Origin: an uncultured Algibacter sp.
Lineage (GTDB): Bacteria; Bacteroidota; Bacteroidia; Flavobacteriales; Flavobacteriaceae
Length of the DNA stretch: 64,000 nucleotides
Assembly (NCBI GenBank): GCA_947499935.1
Contig: CANMQH010000011.1
Coordinates: 57,813 to 121,812, forward strand
Direction of reading: 5' to 3'
A model generated the notes under the pieces. It had not been told where the DNA came from and did not search any database. It saw only the letters and a list, made by a program, of their open reading frames with translations. Positions within the stretch are counted from its first letter, which is position 1, and each line of letters opens with the position of its first letter. Shown here one piece after another: positions 33,299 through 42,369 of the stretch. The position numbers were made by a program, and so were the translations under genes.

Positions 33299-34636
33299 AT
33301 GAATAAATATTTATGGTTAATAATGGTCTCCTTTTGCTTCGGGAATTTAGGGTTTTCTCAGCAAGGGTTTTCTGTTCAAAATAAAAGACAATCAGATAAG
33401 ATAAAGTTTGAATTAATAAATAACTTAATTATTATACCTGTTGAAGTTAACGGTGTAAAACTCTCTTTTTTATTAGATACAGGTGTGAGTAAACCTATTA
33501 TTTTTAATTTTTTAAACATCTCGGATACTTTAAAAATCAAAGATACTGAATCTATATATTTACGTGGCTTAGGAGAAGGTCAATCGGTTGAGGCTTTAAA
33601 GTCTAAAAATAATATTTTAAAAATTGGTGATGCTTTAAAATTAAAACAAGATTTATTTGCCATTTTTAATAGTAAATTAAATTTTTCTAATAAACTGGGT
33701 GTTCCTGTACACGGTATTATAGGTTACGATTTGTTTAGAGATTTAGTCGTCGAAATAAATTATTCTAAAAAGTTTTTAAGATTGACTAACCCCAGTAAAT
33801 TTAGTTATAAGACTTGTAAAAAATGTGAGCAGTTTAATTTAGAGTTTTATAATGGTAAGCCTTATTTAAATGCAGAAGTAAGTATAGAAGAGAAAAATAT
33901 ACCTGTTAAATTATTAATTGATTCTGGTGGTAGTGATGCTTTATGGCTTTTTGAAAATGAATCTTTAGGAATTATATCTGGTGAAAAATATTTTGATGAT
34001 TTTTTAGGACATGGTCTTAGTGGCAGTGTTTACGGTAAACGGTCTAAAGTAAAAGCATTAGATTTAAAACGTTTTAAACTTAAAAATGCAAATGTCGCAT
34101 TTCCTGAGACTGAGTCTGTACTGTTGGCTAAACAAATTAAAAATCGAAATGGTAGTGTATCAGGAAATGTATTAAAAAGATTCAATATTATTATGGACTA
34201 TCAAAAAGCTTTGTTTACCATAAAAAAGAATAGCTATTTTAAAGATAAGTTTAGTTATAACAAAAGTGGTATAGAAATCGAGCATAATGGTGTTAGGCTA
34301 GTTAGAGAATTAGATAATAATTCTAATGAAATTAAAAGTGGTTTTAGTAATAGTAGTTCAGACAGTGGAGGTAGAATTGTATTTGATCCAAATTATAAAA
34401 TCTCATTAAAACCTGCATATACTATTGTAGAATTGCGAAAAGATTCTCCAGCAGATAAAGCAGGTTTGCAAATTGGAGATGTAATCATAAATATTGATGG
34501 TAAGCGTGCACATTTATACTCGTTACAACAAATTACAGAAATATTATATGGTGATGCAGGAAAGCGAATTAAAATTAAGGTAGATAGAGATGGTATTCTG
34601 TTTAGTACAATGTTTCGTTTAGAAAAAATGTTTTAA
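33299..34636 (+). CDS. Exported retropepsin-like aspartyl protease with PDZ domain
   Basis: From ATG 33299 (33296 also possible) the protein is about 445 residues with a signal peptide ending at GFSQ. Two aspartyl-protease half-motifs are seen, LSFLLDTGVSKPIIF near residue 50 and VKLLIDSGGSDALWLF near residue 205, so one chain can supply both catalytic aspartates in a pepsin-like arrangement built from retropepsin-type halves. A PDZ domain closes the protein (PAYTIVELRKDSPADKAGL, IGDVIINIDGKR). This layout is known from Bacteroidota clan AA proteases with PDZ. It is presumably periplasmic or cell-surface, and the substrates are unknown. The gene stands alone and is followed by a hairpin. Confidence 0.88.
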   Translation: MNKYLWLIMVSFCFGNLGFSQQGFSVQNKRQSDKIKFELINNLIIIPVEVNGVKLSFLLDTGVSKPIIFNFLNISDTLKIKDTESIYLRGLGEGQSVEALKSKNNILKIGDALKLKQDLFAIFNSKLNFSNKLGVPVHGIIGYDLFRDLVVEINYSKKFLRLTNPSKFSYKTCKKCEQFNLEFYNGKPYLNAEVSIEEKNIPVKLLIDSGGSDALWLFENESLGIISGEKYFDDFLGHGLSGSVYGKRSKVKALDLKRFKLKNANVAFPETESVLLAKQIKNRNGSVSGNVLKRFNIIMDYQKALFTIKKNSYFKDKFSYNKSGIEIEHNGVRLVRELDNNSNEIKSGFSNSSSDSGGRIVFDPNYKISLKPAYTIVELRKDSPADKAGLQIGDVIINIDGKRAHLYSLQQITEILYGDAGKRIKIKVDRDGILFSTMFRLEKMF

Positions 34637-34667
34637 CATTTTTTAACTTAAGTTTTTTGTAAAAAAT

Positions 34668-34700
34668 AAGCTTAAATACCAAGATATGATATTTAAGCTT
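34668..34700 (-). terminator. Terminator-like hairpin between convergent genes
   Basis: AAGCTTAAATA and TATTTAAGCTT form a perfect 11-bp stem with an 11-nt loop. The T-rich tail (TTATTTTTT) is on the minus strand, so it mainly serves the DUF1573 gene. Confidence 0.75.
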
Positions 34701-34727
34701 TTAGATTTATAGTGTAATATATATTAT

Positions 34728-35144
34728 TTACTTCTGTACAATACTCTTACCTTTTTTTTCTAAAACATTAGTTTTGCTCGGGTCTATAACTTCGCCTTTA
34801 ATTTTTAAAGCTACAGTAGGTGTATCAGCATTAGAAATTACTGTAATTGTTTTTCTAATTGGGTTTACTCGGTTAGTATCATATTTCACCTCAATATTTC
34901 CAGTTTTCCCAGGCAATATAGGTCCTTTAGGTTTTTTTGGTATAGTACATCCACATGAAGAAGAAACTTTAGATACTATTAAAGGCGCATCTCCTGTATT
35001 AGTGAATTCAAAAATTCGTACACCGTTAGATCCTTTTTCTATGGTTCCATAATCAATAGTGTCAGATTTAAATTCAATTTTAGCTTGCGCGTCAATGGCA
35101 AAACTTATTAATCCGACGAATAAAAGAGTAATTAATTGTTTCAT
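34728..35144 (-). CDS. DUF1573 domain exported protein
   Basis: This 138-residue protein has a signal peptide (LITLLFVGLISFAIDAQA) and a single Ig-like DUF1573 domain with the hallmark strand pattern FEFTNTGDAPLIVSKVSSSCGCTIPKKPKGPILPGKTG. The CGC motif and ASH/PapD-like fold are typical. DUF1573 proteins are abundant in Bacteroidota envelopes and their function is unknown. The gene stands alone. The 291 bp upstream, shared with the divergent valS, contain the valS -7 box but no recognisable gene. Confidence 0.88.
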   Translation of the reverse strand: MKQLITLLFVGLISFAIDAQAKIEFKSDTIDYGTIEKGSNGVRIFEFTNTGDAPLIVSKVSSSCGCTIPKKPKGPILPGKTGNIEVKYDTNRVNPIRKTITVISNADTPTVALKIKGEVIDPSKTNVLEKKGKSIVQK

Positions 35145-35398
35145 GATTCTTTATTTTTTGGGTTTCTAGTTTATAATTTATGTGTGTTTTAAGGCATTAT
35201 TGTTTAAATGATTTTTGGGAAAATGTCTTAAAAACTGGTCAAACATACTTACTTTTTCTACAATCTACAAAATTAATAGGTGTAATGCATCTATTCTTAA
35301 CATATTCTAATTTAAAGTTCAATTGTATATTTATGAAAAACATTTAAAATAAAGTACAATCATTATTTTACTGGCTTTCACAGAAAAAGAAATATAAG

Positions 35399-35406
35399 TA
35401 CTTTTG
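35399..35406 (+). promoter_or_regulatory. Putative -7 box (TACTTTTG) for valS
   Basis: TACTTTTG fits TAnnTTTG, 29 nt before the valS ATG. A weak CTTTC element lies about 18 nt further upstream in place of the -33 TTTG. Confidence 0.5.
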
Positions 35407-35435
35407 TATTCATTATTCAAAAACTATTCCAAAGT

Positions 35436-38069
35436 ATGCAAATCCCATCAAAATATGATGCAAGTCAAGTAGAAGATAAATGGTATAATTACTGGATGGC
35501 GCACAATTATTTTCATTCAAAACCAGATGATAGAGAGCCATACACTATAGTAATTCCGCCACCAAATGTTACAGGAGTACTGCATATGGGCCATATGTTA
35601 AATAATACAATCCAAGATGTATTAATTAGGCGTGCGCGTTTATTAGGTAAAAATGCATGCTGGGTACCCGGTACAGACCATGCATCTATAGCTACAGAAG
35701 CTAAAGTGGTTGCTAAGCTTAAAGAACAAGGTATTGATAAAAATGATTTATCTCGTGATGAGTTTTTAAAACATGCCTGGGATTGGACTGAAGAATATGG
35801 AGGGGTTATCTTAGAACAATTAAAAAAACTAGGATGTTCTTGTGATTGGGATAGAACCAAATTTACTTTGGATGATGATATGTCTGAGGCTGTCATTAAA
35901 GTTTTTGTGGATCTACATAATAAAGGGTTGATTTATCGTGGTTACCGTATGGTTAATTGGGATCCAGAAGCAAAAACCACCTTGTCTGATGAAGAAGTTA
36001 TACACGAAGAGCGTCAAGGAAATCTATATTATTTAAATTATAAAATAGAAGGTAGCGATGATACTTTAACTATAGCAACAACAAGACCAGAAACTATTTT
36101 TGGAGATACTGCCATTTGTATTAACCCTAACGATGAGCGTTTTACGCATTTAAAAGGTAAAAAAGCTATTGTTCCTATATGTAATCGTGTTATTCCTATT
36201 ATAGAAGACGATTATGTTGATGTTGAGTTTGGTACAGGTTGCTTAAAAGTAACTCCTGCACATGATGAAAATGATAAAGTTTTAGGAGATAAACATAAAC
36301 TAGAAGTTATAGACATCTTTAATGAAGATGCGTCTTTAAATAGTTTTGGTATGCATTACCAAGGCAAAGATCGTTTTGTAGTACGTAAACAAATAACAAA
36401 AGAACTTGAAGAACTAGGTGTTTTAGTTAAAACGGAAACACATATAAATAAAGTTGGAACGTCCGAAAGAACAAAAGCCGTTATCGAACCACGTTTAAGC
36501 GATCAATGGTTTCTTAAAATGGAAGATTTGGTAAAACCAGCCATTAAAGCGGTTTTAGAAGATGATGATATTAAGTTGTTTCCAAAGAAATTTGAAAACA
36601 CATACAGACACTGGATGGAGAATATTCGCGATTGGAATATTTCTCGTCAACTTATGTGGGGGCAACAAATACCAGCTTACTATTATGGCGATGGAAAAGA
36701 AGATTTTGTGGTTGCAGAAACTATTGAGAAAGCTTTAGAGTTAGCAAAGCAAAAAACAAATAACCAGAAGCTAATAACTAGTAATTTAACACAAGATAAA
36801 GATGCTTTAGATACTTGGTTTTCATCATGGTTATGGCCAATGAGTGTTTTTGATGGTATTAGAAACCCAGAAAATGAAGAAATAAAATACTACTACCCAA
36901 CAAACGATTTAGTTACAGGACCAGATATTTTATTCTTTTGGGTAGCCCGTATGATTATTGCTGGTTACGAGTATAAAGATCAAAAACCATTTAATAATGT
37001 TTACTTAACAGGATTGGTGCGCGATAAACAACGTCGTAAAATGAGTAAATCTTTAGGAAACTCGCCAGATGCATTAAAACTTATTGAACAATATAGCGCA
37101 GATGGTGTTAGAGTAGGTTTGCTTTTAAGTTCTGCAGCAGGAAACGATTTAATGTTTGATGAAGCACTATGCCAACAAGGAAAAGCTTTTGGTAACAAAA
37201 TCTGGAATGCTTACCGTTTAGTTGATGGTTGGGAAGTGGATAATAGTATTGAACAACCAGAAGCAAGTAAAATAGCAATAGCTTGGTATGAATCTAAATT
37301 CCAAAAAGCATTAGTAGAGATAGAAGACCATTTTAGTAAGTATCGTTTAAGTGATGCTTTAATGGCTATTTATAAATTAATTTATGATGATTTTTGCGGC
37401 TGGATGTTAGAAATGGTTAAACCAGCATACCAACAACCTATTGATGAAAAAACATTAAAAAGTGTAATCGCTATTTTTGAAGATAATTTAAAAATAATAC
37501 ATCCATTTATGCCGTTCTTAACAGAAGACATATGGCATTATATTTCAGAAAGAACACCAGAAGAAGCTCTTATCGTAGCCAAGTGGCCAGAAACAAAACC
37601 TGTAAATGAAACTTTAATTACTGAGTTTGAATTTGCTTCAGAAGTTATTTCGGGAATTAGAAATATTAGAAAACAAAAAAATATAGCATTTAAAGAGGCT
37701 ATCGGTTTTTCGGTAATTAATAATGAAAAATCACCAATTACTTTTGATGCTATTATAAGTAAATTAGGTAATCTAGAAGCTATTGATTATGTTTCTGAAG
37801 CTGTAGAAGGCGCTTTAACGTATAGAGTAAAGTCTAACGAGTATTTTATTCCAATGGCTGGAGCTATAGATGTTGAAGCTGAGGTTAAAAAACTAACCGA
37901 AGAGTTAAACTATACCGAAGGGTTCTTAAAATCGGTACAAAAGAAGTTGTCTAACGAACGTTTTGTTGCAGGAGCACCAGAGCAAGTTGTAGCTAGTGAA
38001 AAGAAAAAAGAGGCCGATGCTTTGGCTAAAATAGAAACACTCAAAACAAGTTTATCTAATTTAGGTTAG
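35436..38069 (+). CDS. valS: Valyl-tRNA synthetase
   Basis: This 877-residue class I aminoacyl-tRNA synthetase has the HIGH-type motif in [20 protein letters not shown], the CP1 editing domain ([20 protein letters not shown]), the KMSKS loop in [13 protein letters not shown], an anticodon-binding helical domain and the C-terminal coiled-coil arm that is specific to ValRS. It charges tRNA-Val and edits threonine. Length and all landmarks are normal. It is probably expressed from its own promoter; the next gene begins 43 bp downstream on the same strand but is functionally unrelated. Confidence 0.97.
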   Translation: MQIPSKYDASQVEDKWYNYWMAHNYFHSKPDDREPYTIVIPPPNVTGVLHMGHMLNNTIQDVLIRRARLLGKNACWVPGTDHASIATEAKVVAKLKEQGIDKNDLSRDEFLKHAWDWTEEYGGVILEQLKKLGCSCDWDRTKFTLDDDMSEAVIKVFVDLHNKGLIYRGYRMVNWDPEAKTTLSDEEVIHEERQGNLYYLNYKIEGSDDTLTIATTRPETIFGDTAICINPNDERFTHLKGKKAIVPICNRVIPIIEDDYVDVEFGTGCLKVTPAHDENDKVLGDKHKLEVIDIFNEDASLNSFGMHYQGKDRFVVRKQITKELEELGVLVKTETHINKVGTSERTKAVIEPRLSDQWFLKMEDLVKPAIKAVLEDDDIKLFPKKFENTYRHWMENIRDWNISRQLMWGQQIPAYYYGDGKEDFVVAETIEKALELAKQKTNNQKLITSNLTQDKDALDTWFSSWLWPMSVFDGIRNPENEEIKYYYPTNDLVTGPDILFFWVARMIIAGYEYKDQKPFNNVYLTGLVRDKQRRKMSKSLGNSPDALKLIEQYSADGVRVGLLLSSAAGNDLMFDEALCQQGKAFGNKIWNAYRLVDGWEVDNSIEQPEASKIAIAWYESKFQKALVEIEDHFSKYRLSDALMAIYKLIYDDFCGWMLEMVKPAYQQPIDEKTLKSVIAIFEDNLKIIHPFMPFLTEDIWHYISERTPEEALIVAKWPETKPVNETLITEFEFASEVISGIRNIRKQKNIAFKEAIGFSVINNEKSPITFDAIISKLGNLEAIDYVSEAVEGALTYRVKSNEYFIPMAGAIDVEAEVKKLTEELNYTEGFLKSVQKKLSNERFVAGAPEQVVASEKKKEADALAKIETLKTSLSNLG

Positions 38070-38112
38070 AATTTATTTGAACTTTGATAATTAAATAAAA
38101 ATATAGTATAAA

Positions 38113-39240
38113 ATGAAAAAGAGTATATTCCTTATTTTAGTTTTAATAATTTGTTTAAACATCAAAGCTCAAGAGGTTAAAACAGTTTCAAGAGATTGGA
38201 CTTCTTTTAGGCAACAGTTAGATATTGTTTCAGGTAAAGAAAAGAAATTTAAAGTTGTGGCATCTGTAAAAGTCGAAACAGAGGATGAATCTGCATGGGC
38301 AGGTGTTTGGGCTAGAGTAGATAACAAAGATAGTGAAAATGGTTTTTTTGACAATATGAGAGACCGTCCTATTAAATCAAATGTTTGGAAAAAATATACT
38401 ATAGAAGGTTCTTTTGACTCTAATGCAAAACAGTTGAATTTTGGAGGTATCTGCTCTTCAAATGGAAAATTCTATTTTGATAATTTTAAATTATTTTTAG
38501 AAAATGATAAAGGTGATTATGCAGTTGTAGAAATAGATAATTCGAGTTTTGAAAAAGAAGTTATAGACGGAGTGATTCCAAGATGGAGTCAGGGTATTTC
38601 TAAAGGTGAAATTGTAAAAGTTAAAGAATTTAAAATTAAATCTAATACGGATAGTGTAGAAGGTCGTTTGTCGATTATGATAGAGGGGAGTGGTATAAAA
38701 CCAAATATAACTACAATAGGAGCCGAAGGAGCATCACCCCAAATTGGAGCTATGATTTCTATGTTAGAAGATTTGAAATCTAGAGTAGAGAGACAAGTTA
38801 TGAATATGAGTCAATATGAAATAGATTATTTACATGACAAAAAGGCAAATAGAATAGGTGCTTTAATCATGCATTTAGCAGCAGCTGAAGCTTATTACCA
38901 AGTATTTACATTTCAAGGAAGAAGTTTTAATGAAGAAGAAAAGAAAAAATGGAGTATGGCATTAAATTTAGGGGAAGATGCTAGGAAAAAGTTTAAAAAT
39001 CATGACGTTCAATATTATTTAGATATATATAATGAGGTAAGAGCAAAAACTATAGAAGAATTGAAAAAGCGTAATGACAAATGGTTTGAAGAGATACAAC
39101 CAAGTTATGGTTTAAGTAACCATTATTGTTGGTTTCATGTTATGGAACACCAATCTAGTCATTTAGGACAAATATTATTTTTGCAAAAAAGAATACCTAA
39201 AGAACCAAAACTGAGTGTTCCACAGAAAAAAATGGATTAA
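38113..39240 (+). CDS. Exported protein with N-terminal beta-sandwich and C-terminal DinB-like domain
   Basis: This 375-residue protein has a signal peptide (MKKSIFLILVLIICLNIKAQ). Residues about 25-150 look like a carbohydrate-binding-module-like jelly roll (WAGVWARVDNKD, then NFGGICSSNGKFYFDNFKL). Residues about 220-370 form a helical DinB-like domain, with the histidine pattern RIGALIMHLAAAEAYYQVF and HVMEHQSSHLGQILFLQKR. Cytoplasmic DinB/YfiT proteins bind a metal through three histidines and act as thiol- or other group transferases. Here the domain is exported and fused to a binding module, which I do not know as a characterised combination. It sits alone after valS. The substrate is unknown. 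Confidence 0.7.
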   Translation: MKKSIFLILVLIICLNIKAQEVKTVSRDWTSFRQQLDIVSGKEKKFKVVASVKVETEDESAWAGVWARVDNKDSENGFFDNMRDRPIKSNVWKKYTIEGSFDSNAKQLNFGGICSSNGKFYFDNFKLFLENDKGDYAVVEIDNSSFEKEVIDGVIPRWSQGISKGEIVKVKEFKIKSNTDSVEGRLSIMIEGSGIKPNITTIGAEGASPQIGAMISMLEDLKSRVERQVMNMSQYEIDYLHDKKANRIGALIMHLAAAEAYYQVFTFQGRSFNEEEKKKWSMALNLGEDARKKFKNHDVQYYLDIYNEVRAKTIEELKKRNDKWFEEIQPSYGLSNHYCWFHVMEHQSSHLGQILFLQKRIPKEPKLSVPQKKMD

Positions 39241-39335
39241 ATCTACATCTATGAGAATCCATTAATATTACATCGTTTTGTTAATTTTTAATGTAAAGTT
39301 TCTTTTAAAAAAGTTGTTTTTAAATAATATCTACT

Positions 39336-39749
39336 ATGGAACAGAAACACCCATTACCACCTTTTACTTTAGAAACTGCCAAAGAAAAAATTCAAATGGC
39401 AGAAAACGGTTGGAATAGTAAAAATCCAGTAAACGTATCGAAAGCATATACCATTGATAGCGAATGGAGAAATAGAGACCAGTTTGTTAACGGACGAGAA
39501 GAAATAATTGCATTTCTTACTCAAAAATGGAATACAGAGCTAAATTATAAGCTTAAAAAGGAATATTGGGCACATACAGATAATAGAATAGCTGTAAGGT
39601 TTGAATACGAATACCAAACTAAAAATGGAGATTGGTATAGAGCTTATGGAAATGAAAACTGGGAGTTTGACAAAAACGGACTCATGAAAAAAAGATTTGC
39701 AAGTATAAACGATTTAAGAATTGAAGAAACAGATAGAAAACTAGTTTAG
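39336..39749 (+). CDS. DUF1348 / NTF2-like protein
   Basis: This 137-residue protein is a DUF1348 member of the nuclear-transport-factor-2-like fold: [48 protein letters not shown], and the closing [24 protein letters not shown]. The family forms a conical cavity that could bind a small molecule, but no function is established. No signal peptide is seen, so it is cytoplasmic. It is co-directional with the DinB-fusion gene (95 bp gap) and is followed by a hairpin with a T-rich tail. Family placement is confident; role is unknown. Confidence 0.85.
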   Translation: MEQKHPLPPFTLETAKEKIQMAENGWNSKNPVNVSKAYTIDSEWRNRDQFVNGREEIIAFLTQKWNTELNYKLKKEYWAHTDNRIAVRFEYEYQTKNGDWYRAYGNENWEFDKNGLMKKRFASINDLRIEETDRKLV

Positions 39750-39770
39750 TTTTTTATGCAAAAATTTAAA

Positions 39771-39809
39771 TATACCATGCGTTTTTAAGAAGATGCATGG
39801 TGTGTTTTA
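39771..39809 (+). terminator. Terminator-like hairpin after the DUF1348 gene
   Basis: ACCATGC (39774-39780) pairs with GCATGGT (39795-39801), with extra wobble pairs outside, and is followed by GTTTT. The loop is 14 nt, so it is weaker than a classical terminator. Confidence 0.55.
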
Positions 39810-39900
39810 TATTCTCAAACAGAAAAAATATTAGATAAATATTTTCTACATATTTATAAACTTTAAATTGAGAGATGGTATAATTACCATGTTTTAATAG

Positions 39901-40167
39901 TTATTCCCCATATAAGAAATAATTGTTTACCAAATCAATATAAGCTTGTTTTGCCTGATTTTCGTCGAGTTCTTTGGCTTGAAATAGAGCGTTTGTCTTA
40001 AATGCATTAATTATAGGCTTTTTGCTTTTAGGCTTTTCATAGTCATTTGTAGCCTTTTTGTAGTAAGCATAAAGTTTTAAAAGTATATCAGCGGGAAAAG
40101 GTTCGGTGTAAGCATTTACCCGATTTACTGCATTTTTAAATGATATGTCTAATGCATCATTCTTCAT
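39901..40167 (-). CDS. Acyl-CoA-binding protein
   Basis: This 88-residue four-helix protein has the ACBP landmarks: FKNAVNRVNA at the start, LLKLYAYYKKATNDY (the acyl-CoA-contacting YxxYKQA-like segment) and the closing KAYIDLVNNYF. ACBPs carry and buffer long-chain acyl-CoA esters in the cytoplasm. In bacteria they are uncommon, but they recur in Bacteroidota. Its start lies inside the 3' end of the phosphatidylserine decarboxylase gene (11-bp overlap), so it is the last gene of the phospholipid operon, a context that fits acyl-chain supply. Confidence 0.9.
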   Translation of the reverse strand: MKNDALDISFKNAVNRVNAYTEPFPADILLKLYAYYKKATNDYEKPKSKKPIINAFKTNALFQAKELDENQAKQAYIDLVNNYFLYGE

Positions 40168-40816
40168 TTACTTCTGCAATAATACTTTCACCTCCACGAA
40201 CTTTTTGGTTTAGTTTTACCTTTATTTTAGTGTCTAGCGGTAAATATAAATCTACTCTAGACCCAAATTTTATAAAGCCGGATTCTCCGCCTTGTATGGC
40301 TGCATCATCAACTTTAGCATAATTTACAATACGTTTTGCTAGGGCACCAGCTATTTGTCTGTGTAAAACTTTACCATAAGTTTTGTTTTCTACAACGACA
40401 GTGGTTCTTTCGTTTTCCTCACTAGCTTTTGGGTGCCATGCTACTAAGTATTTACCAGGATGGTATTTGCTAAAAACAACATCTCCACCAATAGGGTAAC
40501 GTGTAACATGTACATTTATTGGAGACATAAATACGCTTACTTGTAAACGCTTTTCTTTAAAATATTCTTTTTCAAAAACCTCTTCTATAACAACTACTTT
40601 ACCATCTACAGGAGAAATAACTTGTTTGTCGTTTATAACGGTGTGGCGTTTTGGGTTTCTAAAAAATTGTAAAATAAGGACTAAAAACACCAATAAAATA
40701 ATCATTATTAGAGTTCTAAGCCAAAATATATGAACGAAATTGTCAATGAGTAAAAAGCCTCCAACAACAATGATTAACTTAAATAAAATAATTTTATGGC
40801 CTTCTTTATGAAACAT
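40157..40816 (-). CDS. psd: Phosphatidylserine decarboxylase, short membrane form
   Basis: This 219-residue proenzyme has two N-terminal membrane helices (about residues 8-48), the ISPVDGKVVVIEE block, the SPINVHVTRYPIGGDV segment and the C-terminal self-cleavage site in FIKFGSRVDLYLP. The Gly-Ser bond there should break to give the pyruvoyl-bearing alpha chain. It converts phosphatidylserine to phosphatidylethanolamine at the inner membrane. The length matches the short 'phosphatidylserine decarboxylase family' type rather than the E. coli enzyme. It overlaps cdsA by 11 bp and the ACBP gene by 11 bp, so the three are tightly coupled. Confidence 0.92.
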   Translation of the reverse strand: MFHKEGHKIILFKLIIVVGGFLLIDNFVHIFWLRTLIMIILLVFLVLILQFFRNPKRHTVINDKQVISPVDGKVVVIEEVFEKEYFKEKRLQVSVFMSPINVHVTRYPIGGDVVFSKYHPGKYLVAWHPKASEENERTTVVVENKTYGKVLHRQIAGALAKRIVNYAKVDDAAIQGGESGFIKFGSRVDLYLPLDTKIKVKLNQKVRGGESIIAEVNEE

Positions 40817-41627
40817 ATTGTAAAATTCTTAAAAATAAATAAATAAAGGGAGCAGCAAAAATTAAGCTGTCTAATCTATCCAGTAAACCACCATGACCTG
40901 GCATAATTACACCACTGTCTTTAACGTTAGCTTGTCTTTTAAATTTAGATTCTATTAAATCCCCTAAGGTGCCAAACACGCTAATTATAATACTAAGTAT
41001 AAGCCAATTTGTAAAATCTAATGTTTGAGTAAAGGTAGCAATAAAATAGCTAGCTACACATGAAAAAAACACACCGCCTAAAAATCCTTCAACTGTTTTT
41101 TTAGGAGATATAATTTCAAAAAGTTTTTGTTTACCAAAGTTTTTACCTACTAAATACGCAAAAGAATCGTTTACCCAAACTAAAATAAAGGCTCCTAATA
41201 GTATATTAGGGTTGTAATCTTTATAATAGTTTGCTATCAATATTAAAAAAACAAAGGCACTTGAAATATAAAAAGTTGTAAGTAAAAACCGTTTTGTGCT
41301 AAATAGTGGGATGGTTTTTCCTGAAAATAAATCTTTAATTAAAAAAAGTTCAACAAAAATAGCCAGAACCATGAGTATTTGTATGGCTTCATTTAATCCT
41401 GTATCTGTTTTTAAAAAAGTTTGCCAATAACCGAATATACCATACAATATAATAAATATAACATAAGGAATATTGCTTTTTAGTTGTATAAGTTTTTTAA
41501 ACTCTCCTAAACAAATTAATCCAAATATAAAGAATAGGATAATAAGTGCTTGCTCAAAAAAAATGCTAGTAATTAGCAATGATATATATATTAGACCAGA
41601 TAGTGATCGGATGAGTGCTTCCTTCAT
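40806..41627 (-). CDS. cdsA: Phosphatidate cytidylyltransferase
   Basis: This 273-residue polytopic membrane enzyme has about seven helices and the CDP-diglyceride synthetase signature near the C-terminus: SKFKRQANVKDSG, then PGHGGLLDRLDSL. The LVWVNDSFAYLVGKNFGK and SPKKTVEGFLGG blocks are also family-typical. It makes CDP-diacylglycerol, the precursor of phosphatidylserine, and so feeds the downstream decarboxylase. It is encoded between a LUD-domain gene (1 bp gap) and psd (overlap). Confidence 0.95.
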   Translation of the reverse strand: MKEALIRSLSGLIYISLLITSIFFEQALIILFFIFGLICLGEFKKLIQLKSNIPYVIFIILYGIFGYWQTFLKTDTGLNEAIQILMVLAIFVELFLIKDLFSGKTIPLFSTKRFLLTTFYISSAFVFLILIANYYKDYNPNILLGAFILVWVNDSFAYLVGKNFGKQKLFEIISPKKTVEGFLGGVFFSCVASYFIATFTQTLDFTNWLILSIIISVFGTLGDLIESKFKRQANVKDSGVIMPGHGGLLDRLDSLIFAAPFIYLFLRILQYVS

Positions 41628-41628
41628 T

Positions 41629-42240
41629 CTATAGGTCTTCTAATAAGAGTAAGTAGAGGTTTTTTGCGCTGCTACCATAACTTAAGAAGTCTTTATCATC
41701 ACCAGATTTAAAATGCTTAATGGTGGTAATGTTGGTTGGTATTTTCTGCTTGTTTTTTGATTTAATGCCACGCAATCCTTCTCCAATATTTTCTACAATT
41801 TGACTCGTTGTTGCAAATACAATAAAGTTAACAGGTAGCTCAGGAAGTTTTTTTTCAAAAATTTGCTTGGAAGAAATTAATAGTGATCCATCATTAGCAA
41901 TTAAGTTTTCGCAGGTGGTTAAAAAATACGTAGACTTGCTTATGTTCTTAGTTGGTGAAATATTATTATTTTCAAATTTGTCTTGTAGATTAGAATCTAA
42001 TATTAGTACAGATTCTTTTTCCCAAGCATTTTCAATGATAATATGGTCTAAATTAGAAAAGACTTCGTTTAAATTTTCGCAATACAAGAACTTACCGCCA
42101 TTAGCCTTAAAGTTTATGGTAAACTTTTCGTCAATGGGGAGCTTTACTTCTGGCATATATCTGCCTCTGTCGTCCGATGATTTTAAATCTTCTTCAGACC
42201 GGTCAGATTTAGAACCAAATATTTTTCTAAAAAGACTCAT
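41629..42240 (-). CDS. LUD-domain protein (LutC/DUF162-like)
   Basis: From ATG 42240 the protein is 203 residues (MSLFRKIFGSKSD...). An in-frame ATG at 42282 would add a non-homologous hydrophobic stretch. The body resembles LUD proteins: STYFLTTCENLIANDGSLLISSKQ and FIVFATTSQIVENIGEGL. LUD proteins include LutC of the lactate-utilisation complex, but a stand-alone LUD gene between ftsH and cdsA is the standard arrangement in this phylum and has no assigned function. It is cytoplasmic. It is part of the rsfS-ftsH-LUD-cdsA-psd-ACBP operon. Confidence 0.78.
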   Translation of the reverse strand: MSLFRKIFGSKSDRSEEDLKSSDDRGRYMPEVKLPIDEKFTINFKANGGKFLYCENLNEVFSNLDHIIIENAWEKESVLILDSNLQDKFENNNISPTKNISKSTYFLTTCENLIANDGSLLISSKQIFEKKLPELPVNFIVFATTSQIVENIGEGLRGIKSKNKQKIPTNITTIKHFKSGDDKDFLSYGSSAKNLYLLLLEDL

Positions 42241-42369
42241 TTGATGTATTGCTATTAACAGAATTCTTTTGAGATTTATCAAATATAAAAAATCTTAAAC
42301 TAACCCTACGATTAATTTAAGATTTTTACATAATGCTTAACAGATTATGATTTTTAAATCATATGTCTT

